Notes: a model not told the origin generated them from the letters alone. Positions 45,808 to 55,267 are shown, numbered from the stretch's first letter. The stretch: 64,000 bases of DNA from Pasteurella sp030783905 (GCA_051122655.1 CP182107.1:1798001-1862000), one strand, 5' to 3'. A program made the numbers and translations.

Positions 45808-47328
45808 TTAAAATGTTTTACTAAAAGTTAAATAAACCCGATTCCTTTCGTATTCGGAGAAAGGATTGTTACTGGTAGTTTTCTGATATGCCCAAGTGAT
45901 TTTAGGCGTCATCCCCAACCAGTGAAGGCTACGGTGCCAAATCGTGAAATTGACGCCGTATTCGTGGTTTTTTTGCACCTTCTTGAAGAAGCTTGGTGCA
46001 AAAATAACCTGTTGCGCTGCTGATGGTGCACGATAAACGCGAGAGGCATAGCTCATTTGTACACGCGTCGAAATGCCTTTCGACCATTCTTGCCCCCAGC
46101 CTAAACGTAGTGTTTTACGATCAAATGCATTGACTTTGGCGTGTGCACGCTTCTGATAATAATCAAGCCCAATAAACCAAAACTGTTGGCTGTTTGGCAT
46201 ATACATCAATGTATTATTGAACGCATAATTAGGACCGTTGGATTTTTTACGTGTTGGTTGGGTATAGCGTTGTTCCGCATATTCGAAGGCGGAAGATATT
46301 CTCCAATTTGGATTCAACCAGTAACTCACCTCGCTACTGACGCCACGAGATTTGGAAAAACGGTGTAAGGTACGGGCATCTTTATCGGCATTTTCGCCTC
46401 CCACATACCAAAATTGTTCAATAAATGGTAAGACTTTTATTTCTGTTTTGGCATTACGATAACCACCACCAAAGTTGATACGCGTAGAAAACTCATCATA
46501 TTTATGGTTATCCCAATAATATTTACCGTTCACCTCTGTGCTGAGTTCAGTAAACAAATTGTGTGGTAATGACCAGTTCTTACTGAGATTAAAAAAGTAA
46601 CTCAAACCATGGGCTTTTTCTGGTGTACTAGATGGTGTGAACCCTTCAGCTTTGGTGCCCTTAGGTGGCGCGTTATTGACATTATTTTCATGTAAATAAT
46701 TGATCCCACCATAAACATTCCAATTATCTTGTTGATTAATAGCACGAATATAATCATCAATGATATTCAGTAATGGTTGCGGTAGCTTTTCAGTGCGAAG
46801 CTGATTAAATTGTGCTTTCGCGGCTTCATTTTCACGATTTTGAGTTAATACGATCGCCAGCTGTAAGCGAGCAGGTTGTAAGTCGGGCTTTTGTGCAATA
46901 ATTTGGCGATATAAACGTACTGACTCACTTAATTTTCCTTGTTTACGAGCAACCATTGCCTGTGCCCATTTGAATAACAGTGGATCAGGTGATTGTTGGG
47001 CATAAATGGGTAACAGAATTTCCGCACCGCGCATATCATTGTTTTTGAGAACAGGAATTAGGGCTCGAAGCACGAGATCAGGTCTTTCTGCAAGTTGTTC
47101 CACTGTCAGCGAAATTTGCTTGCTAGTTGTAGGTGAAGCGGGTTCTGTCGGTTTGAGTTTTTGTGAAAGAATAGGTTGTTGCGGTAATCGCTGGGAAAAT
47201 CTTTCTTCAGGTCTAGTGTTATCAATAGGAACAACGGTATCTGCCCAAGCACTATGGTGAACCATGGCAGAGATAAAAATAGTACGGCCTAAAAAAGGCA
47301 AAAAAGAAATGGGTTTTAAGTTCATCAT
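45808..47328 (-). CDS. Surface lipoprotein assembly modifier (Slam)
   Basis: Outer-membrane translocon that delivers lipoproteins or hemophores to the cell surface. From the ATG ending at 47328 (506 aa), a signal peptide (MNLKPISFLPFLGRTIFISA to SAWA) precedes a helical TPR-like region of about 180 residues (LYRQIIAQKPDLQPARLQLAI) and a barrel of about 290 residues. The barrel has aromatic-belt strands and ends in RNRVYLTFSKTF. This is the Slam (former DUF560) architecture. The frame stays open 18 codons further, to an ATG overlapping the rsmD stop (ATGA), so coupling to rsmD is possible. The Shine-Dalgarno sequence is weak at every candidate start. The lipoprotein partner is immediately downstream. 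Confidence 0.88.
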   Translation of the reverse strand: MMNLKPISFLPFLGRTIFISAMVHHSAWADTVVPIDNTRPEERFSQRLPQQPILSQKLKPTEPASPTTSKQISLTVEQLAERPDLVLRALIPVLKNNDMRGAEILLPIYAQQSPDPLLFKWAQAMVARKQGKLSESVRLYRQIIAQKPDLQPARLQLAIVLTQNRENEAAKAQFNQLRTEKLPQPLLNIIDDYIRAINQQDNWNVYGGINYLHENNVNNAPPKGTKAEGFTPSSTPEKAHGLSYFFNLSKNWSLPHNLFTELSTEVNGKYYWDNHKYDEFSTRINFGGGYRNAKTEIKVLPFIEQFWYVGGENADKDARTLHRFSKSRGVSSEVSYWLNPNWRISSAFEYAEQRYTQPTRKKSNGPNYAFNNTLMYMPNSQQFWFIGLDYYQKRAHAKVNAFDRKTLRLGWGQEWSKGISTRVQMSYASRVYRAPSAAQQVIFAPSFFKKVQKNHEYGVNFTIWHRSLHWLGMTPKITWAYQKTTSNNPFSEYERNRVYLTFSKTF

Positions 47329-47378
47329 TGAGTTTATCTGAAAAAAGTGAATAAATACCATTACGTCGCTTATTTGTG

Positions 47379-47987
47379 TCATTCTGACGATGTCGTCTTG
47401 TCAACGTAATACAAACGGTAATTGACTTGACCTGTGGTTTTTTCTTTGAGTATTGTCCAAGAATCCGGCACCTTGATTGATTGGGCTTTTTCTGTTTCTA
47501 CATAAACCAGTGCATTGGGGTTTAACCAATTATACTGAGCTAATAAATCAACCGTTTGTTGTGCGAGACCGAAGTGAAAAGGCGGATCAATAAACACAAT
47601 ATCAAAGTGCGGTGCAGTTTGTGGCTGATTTAAAAATTGTAGGCTATTTTGATTGATGACTTTAGCCTGTTCTGCTGCGCATTTTAATGTAGCCAGGTTT
47701 TTGCTTAATTGTGTCGCAACATGCTTATCTAGCTCTAAAAACGTCACCTGTTTTGCCTGACGTGAAAGGGCCTCAAAACCTAATGCACCACTGCCAGCAA
47801 AGCAATCAAGGCAGGTCGCATCGACAATATAAGGCATCAGCCAATTGAATAAGGTTTCTTTGACTCGATCCCCTGTTGGACGCAAGCCTTCCGAGGATAA
47901 CACAGGCAACTTACGCCCACGCCATAACCCAGCGATGATACGTACTTCGCCTTTAAGAGCGGTAGATTTTGCTGTTGATTTTTTCAT
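47379..47987 (-). CDS. rsmD: 16S rRNA (guanine-966 N2)-methyltransferase RsmD
   Basis: A 202-residue SAM-dependent methyltransferase. The N-terminus has VRIIAGLWRGRKLPV and LRPTGDRVKETLFNWL, the SAM site is CLDCFAGSGALGFEALSR, and the catalytic motif is FIDPPF. In E. coli rsmD is divergently adjacent to ftsY. Here a lipoprotein gene lies between them and Slam follows immediately, overlapping its stop codon. One exact uptake signal lies at 47605-47613. Confidence 0.96.
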   Translation of the reverse strand: MKKSTAKSTALKGEVRIIAGLWRGRKLPVLSSEGLRPTGDRVKETLFNWLMPYIVDATCLDCFAGSGALGFEALSRQAKQVTFLELDKHVATQLSKNLATLKCAAEQAKVINQNSLQFLNQPQTAPHFDIVFIDPPFHFGLAQQTVDLLAQYNWLNPNALVYVETEKAQSIKVPDSWTILKEKTTGQVNYRLYYVDKTTSSE

Positions 47988-48389
47988 AAGTGATTTTTGT
48001 CAATTAGATTAAATATATTTATTCTGAGTGCTATGCAAATGACCAGCTTATAATCAAAGTGGTTTTGTATTGCTATTAAATGATACTTAATCTTGCTTGT
48101 ATCTTGGTACCAAAAAATGAGAAGGTGATATTTATCTACCTTTTATCTTGATATAAATATCTCAACATTTATTGTGACATTATCTAACTAAAAATAAGTA
48201 TTGCCGTCATCATCTCATAATGAAGTATTATTGTAGCGTTTTTTTATTCTATTAGGTAGAAAATTATCCTCTTTAGTAAAAAGGATAATTTTATTTGCTT
48301 GGTTTTTATGCCATTACTGTTTATTAATTATATTATTTAAAATGGAATAATATTGTTTCAAACTAAAGTAGTATCATATAAATAACTAA
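47988..48389. other. Gene-free interval upstream of rsmD
   Basis: About 400 bp of AT-rich sequence with no supported gene. AAAATTATCCT (48260-48270) and AGGATAATTTT (48282-48292) form a perfect 11-bp stem of unknown role, perhaps a relic terminator. The interval may be insertion debris from the lipoprotein gene. Confidence 0.45.
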
Positions 48390-48426
48390 AAAATATAAAA
48401 GGCGTTTTTAACGCCTTTTATATTTT
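48390..48426. terminator. Long perfect terminator hairpin overlapping the lipoprotein 2 stop
   Basis: AAAATATAAAAGGCGTT (48390-48406) and AACGCCTTTTATATTTT (48410-48426) are complementary over 17 bp with a 3-nt loop. The stop codon at 48425-48427 lies within the right arm. Confidence 0.85.
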
Positions 48427-49447
48427 ACTCTTTATTAGGTTTTTCTGCGGGTTTAAGGTCTGATTTTTCAGCACCTAATACCCCAATCCAAGAGTCTGTT
48501 TTAGCTGTGCCAAACAAGTACTTATGATCACCGTTGCCTTTTGCTGAATCGACTAATACATAATTCAGGACAGCTTTATCTCCTTTTTTAATTGTACCAA
48601 GAAGATCTTCTACGATAGGTTCAATAGTTGGACTACCATAATTACTTTTTTCTATTTTAAAAATTTCTTCTTTGTTAGTTTCTCGACTATTACCATTATC
48701 GGAGCGATAAATAGAGCCGGATATATCACCGTTGTCATAGAGAATATTTACATCACCATAATTGATTAAGCCATTATTAGATAATTGAGTATTACTAACA
48801 GGCGCGTAAATAAACCCTTTTTCTTTTCGATAATAAGCTTTGAACTGAGCAGATTGGTCAGCGCTTTTAAAATCCGTGTTGATGGCATAAAGTAGTTCCA
48901 CGTTTTTATGGGCGCGATTATCATCAACATTATAACGATAACCATAATAGCCTACTTCATTACTGTCAGTCCCTAATAAGGTAAATTTATATTCCTTTCC
49001 TGGATTATCACCTAAGTTAAGAGTGATATGTTCTGCCTGTTTGGTGTATTTATCTGGGGTACCACTGTGTTTATCTGCATTTTCTACATATTCTAGTTTA
49101 TAAACTGTTACATGATTTTTATTTTCATTGTTTGCAGTGCAAATCGATTTTGCCTCACAAGCCCCTTCCCATTTTTCTTGTGCAGAAGGCGAGGAGTTTT
49201 TCATCTCGTCATTTTCTGGTGACTTTTGTGGATTAGTGTTCCCTTCCGCGCCAGTATCCGGTGCTTGATCTTTAGGCGGTGTCGGTTTTGGTGCCGCGTC
49301 TGGTTGCTGAGGCGCTGGTGGTGCAGGTTGAATCGGCTGTACTGGTGGTGGCGCATTGTTTCCGCCATTGCCACCACCGCCACCACATGCGATTAAAAGG
49401 CTAGATAATCCAAAGACTGTTGTTAATTTGATGATTGCTTTTTTCAT
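48425..49447 (-). CDS. Slam-linked surface lipoprotein, TbpB-like barrel (lipoprotein 2)
   Basis: 340 residues from the ATG ending at 49447, chosen because AGGGAA lies upstream; six more codons are open before it. The lipobox LLIAC is followed by GGGGGNGGNN and a Pro/Ala-rich linker to about residue 80. The C-terminal domain has GDVNILYDNGDISGSIYRS and HKYLFGTAKTDSWIGVLGA, matching the corresponding strands of lipoprotein 1, so the two are paralogues. A Cys pair (GACEAKSIC) lies at the start of the domain. It is transcribed toward rsmD and Slam but has its own terminator. Surface export by the neighbouring Slam is inferred. Confidence 0.8.
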   Translation of the reverse strand: MKKAIIKLTTVFGLSSLLIACGGGGGNGGNNAPPPVQPIQPAPPAPQQPDAAPKPTPPKDQAPDTGAEGNTNPQKSPENDEMKNSSPSAQEKWEGACEAKSICTANNENKNHVTVYKLEYVENADKHSGTPDKYTKQAEHITLNLGDNPGKEYKFTLLGTDSNEVGYYGYRYNVDDNRAHKNVELLYAINTDFKSADQSAQFKAYYRKEKGFIYAPVSNTQLSNNGLINYGDVNILYDNGDISGSIYRSDNGNSRETNKEEIFKIEKSNYGSPTIEPIVEDLLGTIKKGDKAVLNYVLVDSAKGNGDHKYLFGTAKTDSWIGVLGAEKSDLKPAEKPNKE

Positions 49448-49470
49448 AGTGTATTCCCTATACATGTTCC

Positions 49471-49488
49471 ATAAGCAGATTTGCTTAT
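49471..49488. promoter_or_regulatory. Inverted repeat in the lipoprotein 2 leader
   Basis: ATAAGCA-GATT-TGCTTAT is a perfect 7-bp repeat 24 bp upstream of the start codon. It could be an operator or a leader hairpin. Confidence 0.3.
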
Positions 49489-49663
49489 ATCCTTATTAAA
49501 AATGCGCATATTTTACACATTTTTATTATTTATACAGCTAATTTTGTACAAATTTTGCAAATTTTATGAAAAGCAAGGAGATTTTTTTCATCGTTGAAGT
49601 ATTCAATGTTAAAATGCACAATCTATTTTTTATGCAGATATGTTTAGACAACGAGAAAAAATT

Positions 49664-51055
49664 ATGTCAACGGAAAATAAAAAAGGTGGCTTTTGGTCTT
49701 GGCTAGGTTTAGGGAAAAAGCAAGGCACCTCCGAAGCACCACAAACATCATCAAATACCGAAACCACCGACACAATAGCGCAAGTTGAAGAAAAAATATC
49801 GCATTGTGAAGACAAGGGTGAGCAAGCCGAAAGTGCGGTATGTTCTGATGAGATTTCATCTTCGACCACGAGTGATACAGCAGACACATTGTCGCTGACA
49901 GTGGGGAATACCGACGCACAACACGTAGCAAGTGATGTGCCCGACAGTGAATCGGCGCAGATTGATTTTCAACAAGTTGACGCAGTGCAGATCAACGAGG
50001 AAGTGTGTGATCAAGAAGATCAGACATCTCTTTGTAGTGAGCAACCTTCTACTGAGGACAACTCGATCACTGAAGCAGTGGTTTTTCAACCGCAAGAACA
50101 AGAGAAAAAAAGTGAAGGTGGTTTTTTTAGTCGTTTAGTGAAAGGTTTATTAAAAACGAAACAAAATCTTGGTGTGGGTTTCCGTAGCTTCTTTTTTGGC
50201 AAAAAAATTGATGATGAATTATTTGAAGAATTAGAAGAACAACTCCTGATCGCCGATTTAGGTGTACCTACTGCGACGAAAATTATCCATAATTTAACGC
50301 AACATGCTAGTCATCAGCAATTAAAAGAAGCTGATCTGTTGTACCAACAATTAAAAGTAGAAATGGCAAATATTCTACAACCTGTTGCCCAGCCACTTGT
50401 GATTGATCAAACTAAAAAACCTTATGTGATTTTAATGGTCGGTGTGAATGGGGTGGGCAAAACCACGACCATTGGCAAATTAGCGCGCCAATTCCAACAT
50501 GAAGGTAAATCCGTGATGTTAGCGGCAGGCGATACCTTCCGTGCCGCCGCGGTTGAGCAGTTGCAAGTATGGGGCGAGCGCAATGGTATTCCCGTGGTAG
50601 CACAAAGTACAGGATCGGATTCGGCTTCGGTGATTTTTGATGCAATGCAATCTGCGGCCGCGCGCCATGTTGATGTGTTGATTGCCGACACAGCAGGGCG
50701 TTTACAAAATAAAAATAACTTGATGGACGAGTTGAAAAAGATTGTGCGTGTGATGAAAAAATATGATGAAACGGCGCCACATGAAATTATGTTAACGTTG
50801 GATGCAGGAACCGGACAAAACGCCATTAGCCAAGCGAAATTATTCCATGAGGCGGTAGGTTTAACCGGCATTACTTTAACCAAGTTAGATGGTACCGCAA
50901 AAGGCGGGGTGATTTTTGCCATAGCTGATCAGTTCAATTTACCTATTCGCTATATTGGGGTGGGTGAAAAAATTGAGGACTTACGTCCATTTAATGCGGA
51001 TGAGTTTATTGAAGCATTATTTGTTCATGAAGATGACAGTCGCGCGGCAAATTAA
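49664..51055 (+). CDS. ftsY: Signal recognition particle receptor FtsY
   Basis: SRP-receptor GTPase that docks ribosome-nascent chains at the membrane. From the ATG at 49664 it is 463 residues: an acidic N-terminal A domain (to about 150) and the NG domain. The G domain has VGVNGVGKTTTIGKLA, DTFRAAAVEQL, DTAGRLQNKNNLMDEL and TKLDGTAKGG. Eight upstream codons are also open, but the region before 49664 better fits the known start (MSTENKKGGFWSWLGLG). It heads ftsYEX. One exact uptake signal lies at 49831-49839. Confidence 0.96.
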   Translation: MSTENKKGGFWSWLGLGKKQGTSEAPQTSSNTETTDTIAQVEEKISHCEDKGEQAESAVCSDEISSSTTSDTADTLSLTVGNTDAQHVASDVPDSESAQIDFQQVDAVQINEEVCDQEDQTSLCSEQPSTEDNSITEAVVFQPQEQEKKSEGGFFSRLVKGLLKTKQNLGVGFRSFFFGKKIDDELFEELEEQLLIADLGVPTATKIIHNLTQHASHQQLKEADLLYQQLKVEMANILQPVAQPLVIDQTKKPYVILMVGVNGVGKTTTIGKLARQFQHEGKSVMLAAGDTFRAAAVEQLQVWGERNGIPVVAQSTGSDSASVIFDAMQSAAARHVDVLIADTAGRLQNKNNLMDELKKIVRVMKKYDETAPHEIMLTLDAGTGQNAISQAKLFHEAVGLTGITLTKLDGTAKGGVIFAIADQFNLPIRYIGVGEKIEDLRPFNADEFIEALFVHEDDSRAAN

Positions 51056-51107
51056 CGTAGCATTGAGCAATGCTGACGCTTAACAAGAGAGTAGAAGTAG
51101 ATATAAC

Positions 51108-51758
51108 ATGATTAGATTTTCCAATGTGAGTAAAGCCTATCTAGGTGGTAAGCCCGCGTTACAAAATATCAGCTTTCACTTGCCTGTGGGCAGTATGACT
51201 TATGTGATTGGTCATTCTGGCGCGGGCAAAAGTACATTGCTGAAATTGATTATGGGGATGGAAAGAGCAAACGGTGGGCAGATTTGGTTTAATGGACACG
51301 ATATTACGCGTTTAGCTTCGCATGAAATTCCGTTCTTACGTCGTCAAATTGGCATGGTGCATCAAGATTATCGCCTGTTAGCTGATCGTTCGATTGTCGA
51401 TAATGTGGCGTTACCCCTGATTATTGCGGGGATGCATCCTAAAGAAGCGGAAAGTCGAGCGCTCGCAACCTTAGATCGTGTGGGGCTACGTGATCGTGCC
51501 AATCATTTACCGGTGCATTTGTCTGGTGGTGAGCAACAGCGAGTAGATATTGCACGTGCCATCGTGCATAAACCTCAATTACTGCTCGCAGATGAGCCAA
51601 CGGGTAACCTTGATAATAGCTTATCTTTTGAAATTTTTAGTTTGTTTGAAGAATTGAACCACATGGGCATGACGGTGCTGATTGCCACACATGATCTCAA
51701 TATTATTCAACAAAAACCGAAACCTTGTCTTGTCCTTGAACAAGGCTATTTACGCTGA
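51108..51758 (+). CDS. ftsE: Cell-division ABC transporter ATP-binding protein FtsE
   Basis: A 216-residue ATPase that with FtsX activates periplasmic murein hydrolases through EnvC, which is encoded 15 kb upstream. Walker A is GHSGAGKSTLLKL, the signature is LSGGEQQRVDIARA, and Walker B is LLLADEPTGNLD. It lies 52 bp after ftsY and 11 bp before ftsX. Confidence 0.97.
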   Translation: MIRFSNVSKAYLGGKPALQNISFHLPVGSMTYVIGHSGAGKSTLLKLIMGMERANGGQIWFNGHDITRLASHEIPFLRRQIGMVHQDYRLLADRSIVDNVALPLIIAGMHPKEAESRALATLDRVGLRDRANHLPVHLSGGEQQRVDIARAIVHKPQLLLADEPTGNLDNSLSFEIFSLFEELNHMGMTVLIATHDLNIIQQKPKPCLVLEQGYLR

Positions 51759-51769
51759 GGAAAGTGGTG

Positions 51770-52705
51770 ATGAGTTCGCGCCGTGTGAATGCCCCATTTT
51801 GGGTGCAAATACAATATGTGTTAAAAGCTGTCTGGGCTGATTTATTAAAGCGCCGTTTTGGCACCTTACTGACGATTTTAGTGATTAGTGTTTCCCTCAC
51901 CATTCCCACAGTAAGCTATTTATTGTGGAAAAATATTCATCAAGCTACCACACAGTTTTATCCTGAAAGTGAGCTCACGGTGTATTTACACAAAACCTTG
52001 AGTGAAGAAGATGCTAATTTGGTGGTGGAAAAAATTCGTCAACAAAACGGGGTCGCCTCATTAAATTATATTTCACGGCAAGAAAGTTTAACTGCTTTTC
52101 GTGATTGGTCGGGGTTTGGTAATGAGTTAGATGTGCTGGATGATAATCCTTTGCCAGCAGTGGTGATGGTGAGACCGAGCAAAGAGTATAACGAATCGCA
52201 AAAACGCAATGAGCTACGCCAAAATTTAGATAAAATTAAAGGTGTCCAAGAAGTGCGTTTAGACAATGATTGGTTGGAAAAATTGACCGCACTGACCTGG
52301 TTGGTGGCACATGTTGCGATTTTTTGTGCCGTGTTAATGACCTTGGCGGTGTTCTTGGTGATCGGTAACAGTATCCGCTCGGATGTGTACAGTAGCCAAG
52401 CCACCATTGAGGTGATGAAACTGCTTGGCGCAACCGATCAATTTGTGTTACGACCTTTCTTATATACCGGTATGATTTATGCCTTGTTAGGGGGCTTTTT
52501 TGCCTGTGTGTTAAGTAGTTTAGTCATTGGGTATTTTACCAGTGCCGTCAAGTATGTGACCGATATTTTTGCGGTGAATTTTGAATTAAATGGGGTGAAT
52601 CTGGCGGAATTCTCATTTCTGCTGATTATTTGCACTTTAGTGGGCTACCTTGGTGCCTGGCTAGCTGCCACACGTCATATTAAAATGCTTGAGCGAAAAA
52701 ATTAA
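51770..52705 (+). CDS. ftsX: Cell-division ABC transporter permease FtsX
   Basis: 311 residues with one membrane helix near residues 34-54, a large periplasmic loop (about 55-180) that in E. coli contacts EnvC, and three further C-terminal helices. NSIRSDVYSSQATIEVMKLLGATDQFVLRPFLYTG is present in two parts and typical of FtsX. I chose the ATG at 51770 with GAGG upstream; two GTG codons just before it are open. Confidence 0.95.
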   Translation: MSSRRVNAPFWVQIQYVLKAVWADLLKRRFGTLLTILVISVSLTIPTVSYLLWKNIHQATTQFYPESELTVYLHKTLSEEDANLVVEKIRQQNGVASLNYISRQESLTAFRDWSGFGNELDVLDDNPLPAVVMVRPSKEYNESQKRNELRQNLDKIKGVQEVRLDNDWLEKLTALTWLVAHVAIFCAVLMTLAVFLVIGNSIRSDVYSSQATIEVMKLLGATDQFVLRPFLYTGMIYALLGGFFACVLSSLVIGYFTSAVKYVTDIFAVNFELNGVNLAEFSFLLIICTLVGYLGAWLAATRHIKMLERKN

Positions 52706-52712
52706 AAAACAG

Positions 52713-52721
52713 ACCGCACTT
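52713..52721 (-). repeat. DNA uptake signal sequence (intergenic)
   Basis: ACCGCACTT just after ftsX, before its terminator. Confidence 0.85.
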
Positions 52722-52738
52722 TTCTAGATAAACAAAAG

Positions 52739-52769
52739 GGCAGACATGACGTCTGCCTTTCTTTTTTTT
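52739..52769 (+). terminator. Terminator after ftsX
   Basis: GGCAGAC and GTCTGCC form a 7-bp stem with loop ATGAC, followed by TTTC and eight T. Confidence 0.88.
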
Positions 52770-52779
52770 AAAATGAAGT

Positions 52780-53283
52780 TTACTCTGATGTGCCAACGGT
52801 ATGGAATTGACGCGAGAAATAGACTAAGGCTTGTCCTTGTTCACTGACTTGAATATCATCCAGTTCGACCAAAAACATAGAATGCGTACCAATATCACGC
52901 ATATCCACTATCGTGCCCGTTAAATTAGCTAGCGCATTGTTAAGACTTGGTTGTGCTGTTGGATCGTGTTTTTCATGCCAAACAGCCCACTCAAAACGCT
53001 CATCCATACAACTGCCTTTGAAACCGGCAAAGTGTTGTGCCAGATCCACTTGTTCAGCACTAAGTACATTGATACATAAGCGTTTATTGCGTTGGAAAAC
53101 GGGATTCATTTCACTGTTTTTGTTAATACATACCATAATAGTCGGTGGTGTATCGGTCACTGAACAGACAGCTGTTGCTGTGATGCCACATTTTCCCGCA
53201 GTGCCATTGGTGGTGATGATATTCACGCCAGCGGCTAATTTTGCCATAGCATTACGAAAGTTTTGTTGAATTGGCGTAAGCAT
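52780..53283 (-). CDS. Flavin reductase, HpaC-like
   Basis: A 167-residue NADH:flavin oxidoreductase of the HpaC family. FRNAMAKLAAGVNIITTNGTAGKCGITATAVCSVTDTPPTIMVC is present in sequence (split here by position) and INKNSEMNPVF follows. E. coli HpaC supplies FADH2 to the HpaB monooxygenase. No HpaB-type gene is in this window, so the partner is elsewhere or the reductase serves another role. It is convergent with ftsX. Confidence 0.87.
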   Translation of the reverse strand: MLTPIQQNFRNAMAKLAAGVNIITTNGTAGKCGITATAVCSVTDTPPTIMVCINKNSEMNPVFQRNKRLCINVLSAEQVDLAQHFAGFKGSCMDERFEWAVWHEKHDPTAQPSLNNALANLTGTIVDMRDIGTHSMFLVELDDIQVSEQGQALVYFSRQFHTVGTSE

Positions 53284-53802
53284 ATTGATTTTCCTTATGT
53301 TTTACCACACAGCGTCTCTGCATGCGGGCAAATAACTTACCCTATTTCTCACTATTTATTCAATGATTTTTTCACAGTATGGTATTTTAAGTATCCTTTC
53401 TCGCCAGCAGTTTTATTTACTTTTTTCGTGTGTTTTCGTCATTTGAAAGCAATCTAGATAGTCTCTGCCCCTATCTGCTCGGGCGTCTTTTGGCATGATA
53501 GTCACGCTAACTTATCAACGCGAGCAAAAATGGTGTGATAAATCAGGCATGAGTATGCGGTGATGTACTATGTCGTCTAGATTGGGCATGCTCGGTAAGT
53601 TGGCATGTGGTTTGTGTAATCACCAAGTGAAGCGTACAATGCCACTTTAACATTGATTTGGCTCAGTGTGAAAAAGAGAAAAGAACACTTTAGCGGAGTG
53701 TTACGCGTTAGGATTGGCTATCAATGCAAGTTCGAACGGTGATAAAAACTGACATCATCCGCTCACACAAAGCAAAATGATTAATTGTTGGGAGGTATTT
53801 GA
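53284..53802. other. Gene-free interval upstream of gabD
   Basis: About 520 bp of balanced composition with no convincing gene, terminator or operator. Short open frames on both strands lack ribosome-binding sites and protein-like character. It may contain the promoters of the flanking divergent genes or a decayed gene. Confidence 0.45.
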
Positions 53803-55248
53803 ATGCAACAATTTTCCTTATTAAAAACTCAAGCTTATATTAACGGTGAATATGTACAGGCAAAGGATAACAAAACCTTTGCGGTCACCAATCCAGCCAA
53901 CCAGCAAGTCATTTGTGAATTGCCTGATTTAAGTGTAGAAGAAACGGAATATGCGATTGCTTGTGCGGCACAAGCGCAAAAGCAGTGGCAAAAAGTAACC
54001 CCGAAATGCCGTGCCAATATCCTCAGACGTTGGTATGACTTAGTCATTGAAAACCAAGAAGAATTAGCCCAATTACTGAGTTTAGAACAAGGTAAACCGA
54101 TCAGCGAAAGTCGCGGTGAGATTTTATATGGCGCCAGTTTTATTGAATGGTTCGCTGAAGAAGCCAAACGCATTTATGGTGACGTGTTACCACAAGATAA
54201 AGACAATCATCGTTTGTTGGTGATTAAACAAGGGATTGGGGTCGTGGCAGCAATTACCCCATGGAACTTCCCGAATGCGATGATTACCCGTAAAGCCGCG
54301 CCAGCCTTTGCGGCAGGTTGTGCGATGGTATTAAAACCCGCACAGGAAACTCCGCTTTCTGCGCTAGCGTTGGCAGAACTGGCACACCAAGCGGGCTTAC
54401 CTGCGGGGCTATTTAATGTGATTACCTCAACTCGATCCGTTGAAATTGGCAAAGTGCTCACTGAGCATCCAACCGTTCGTAAATTAACCTTTACCGGTTC
54501 GACCCGTGTGGGCAAAATTTTGATGGCACAATCGGCAAGTACCGTGAAAAAATTGTCCTTAGAACTGGGGGGCAACGCCCCGTCGATTGTGTTTGATGAT
54601 GCGGATTTAGAGAACGCGATAGAGGGTATTATTGCCTCTAAGTTTCGCAACAGTGGGCAAACCTGTGTCTGTACTAACCGCATTTATGTGCAAGCCGGCA
54701 TTTATGAGCGTTTTGTGGAACAATTCAGTGCCAAAGTAGCGGCTTTTAAAGTGGGTAGTGCCAATGAAGCAGGGGTCAATATTGGACCATTAATCAGTCA
54801 AAGTGCGGTCAATAAAATCCAAGAACACATTGACGATGCCACTTCCAAAGGGGCAACGTTGGTGGTGGGCGGTAAGCCGCATACGCGAGGCGGTACGTTC
54901 TTTGAACCGACCGTATTGCGAGATGTGACTCAATCTATGTTGGTAGCAAAAGACGAAACCTTCGCCCCACTGGCGCCCGTGTTTAAATTTGACACTGAAG
55001 CGCAAGTGATCGCGATGGCAAATGACACTGAGTTTGGTTTAGCCGCTTATCTTTACACCCAAGATCTTTCTCGCATCTGGCGTGTTTCCGAAGCGTTGGA
55101 ATACGGTATTGTCGGCATTAACGAAGGCCTGATCAGCAATGAAATGGCACCTTTTGGTGGGGTAAAAGAATCCGGCTTAGGCCGAGAAGGCTCCCGCTAC
55201 GGTATCGACGAGTTTTTAGAAATTAAATACCTTTGTTTGAAAGTGTAA
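53803..55248 (+). CDS. gabD: Succinate-semialdehyde dehydrogenase
   Basis: A 481-residue NAD(P)-dependent aldehyde dehydrogenase. ITPWNFPNAMITRKAAPA, the cofactor site TFTGSTRVGK, the catalytic glutamate in LELGGNAPSIVFDDAD and the nucleophile in NSGQTCVCTNR match GabD. The second cysteine after the nucleophile is the redox-switch position seen in GabD. No gabT or gabP is adjacent. GGGAGG precedes the ATG. One exact uptake signal lies at 54801-54809. Confidence 0.92.
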   Translation: MQQFSLLKTQAYINGEYVQAKDNKTFAVTNPANQQVICELPDLSVEETEYAIACAAQAQKQWQKVTPKCRANILRRWYDLVIENQEELAQLLSLEQGKPISESRGEILYGASFIEWFAEEAKRIYGDVLPQDKDNHRLLVIKQGIGVVAAITPWNFPNAMITRKAAPAFAAGCAMVLKPAQETPLSALALAELAHQAGLPAGLFNVITSTRSVEIGKVLTEHPTVRKLTFTGSTRVGKILMAQSASTVKKLSLELGGNAPSIVFDDADLENAIEGIIASKFRNSGQTCVCTNRIYVQAGIYERFVEQFSAKVAAFKVGSANEAGVNIGPLISQSAVNKIQEHIDDATSKGATLVVGGKPHTRGGTFFEPTVLRDVTQSMLVAKDETFAPLAPVFKFDTEAQVIAMANDTEFGLAAYLYTQDLSRIWRVSEALEYGIVGINEGLISNEMAPFGGVKESGLGREGSRYGIDEFLEIKYLCLKV

Positions 55249-55267
55249 ATTTGAATTGAATAAAAAG

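Noticed and set aside
53263..53457. 64-codon open frame at the left of the gabD upstream interval
   Set aside because: It overlaps the start of the flavin reductase gene, lacks a ribosome-binding site and is rich in Phe, Tyr and Pro without a pattern.
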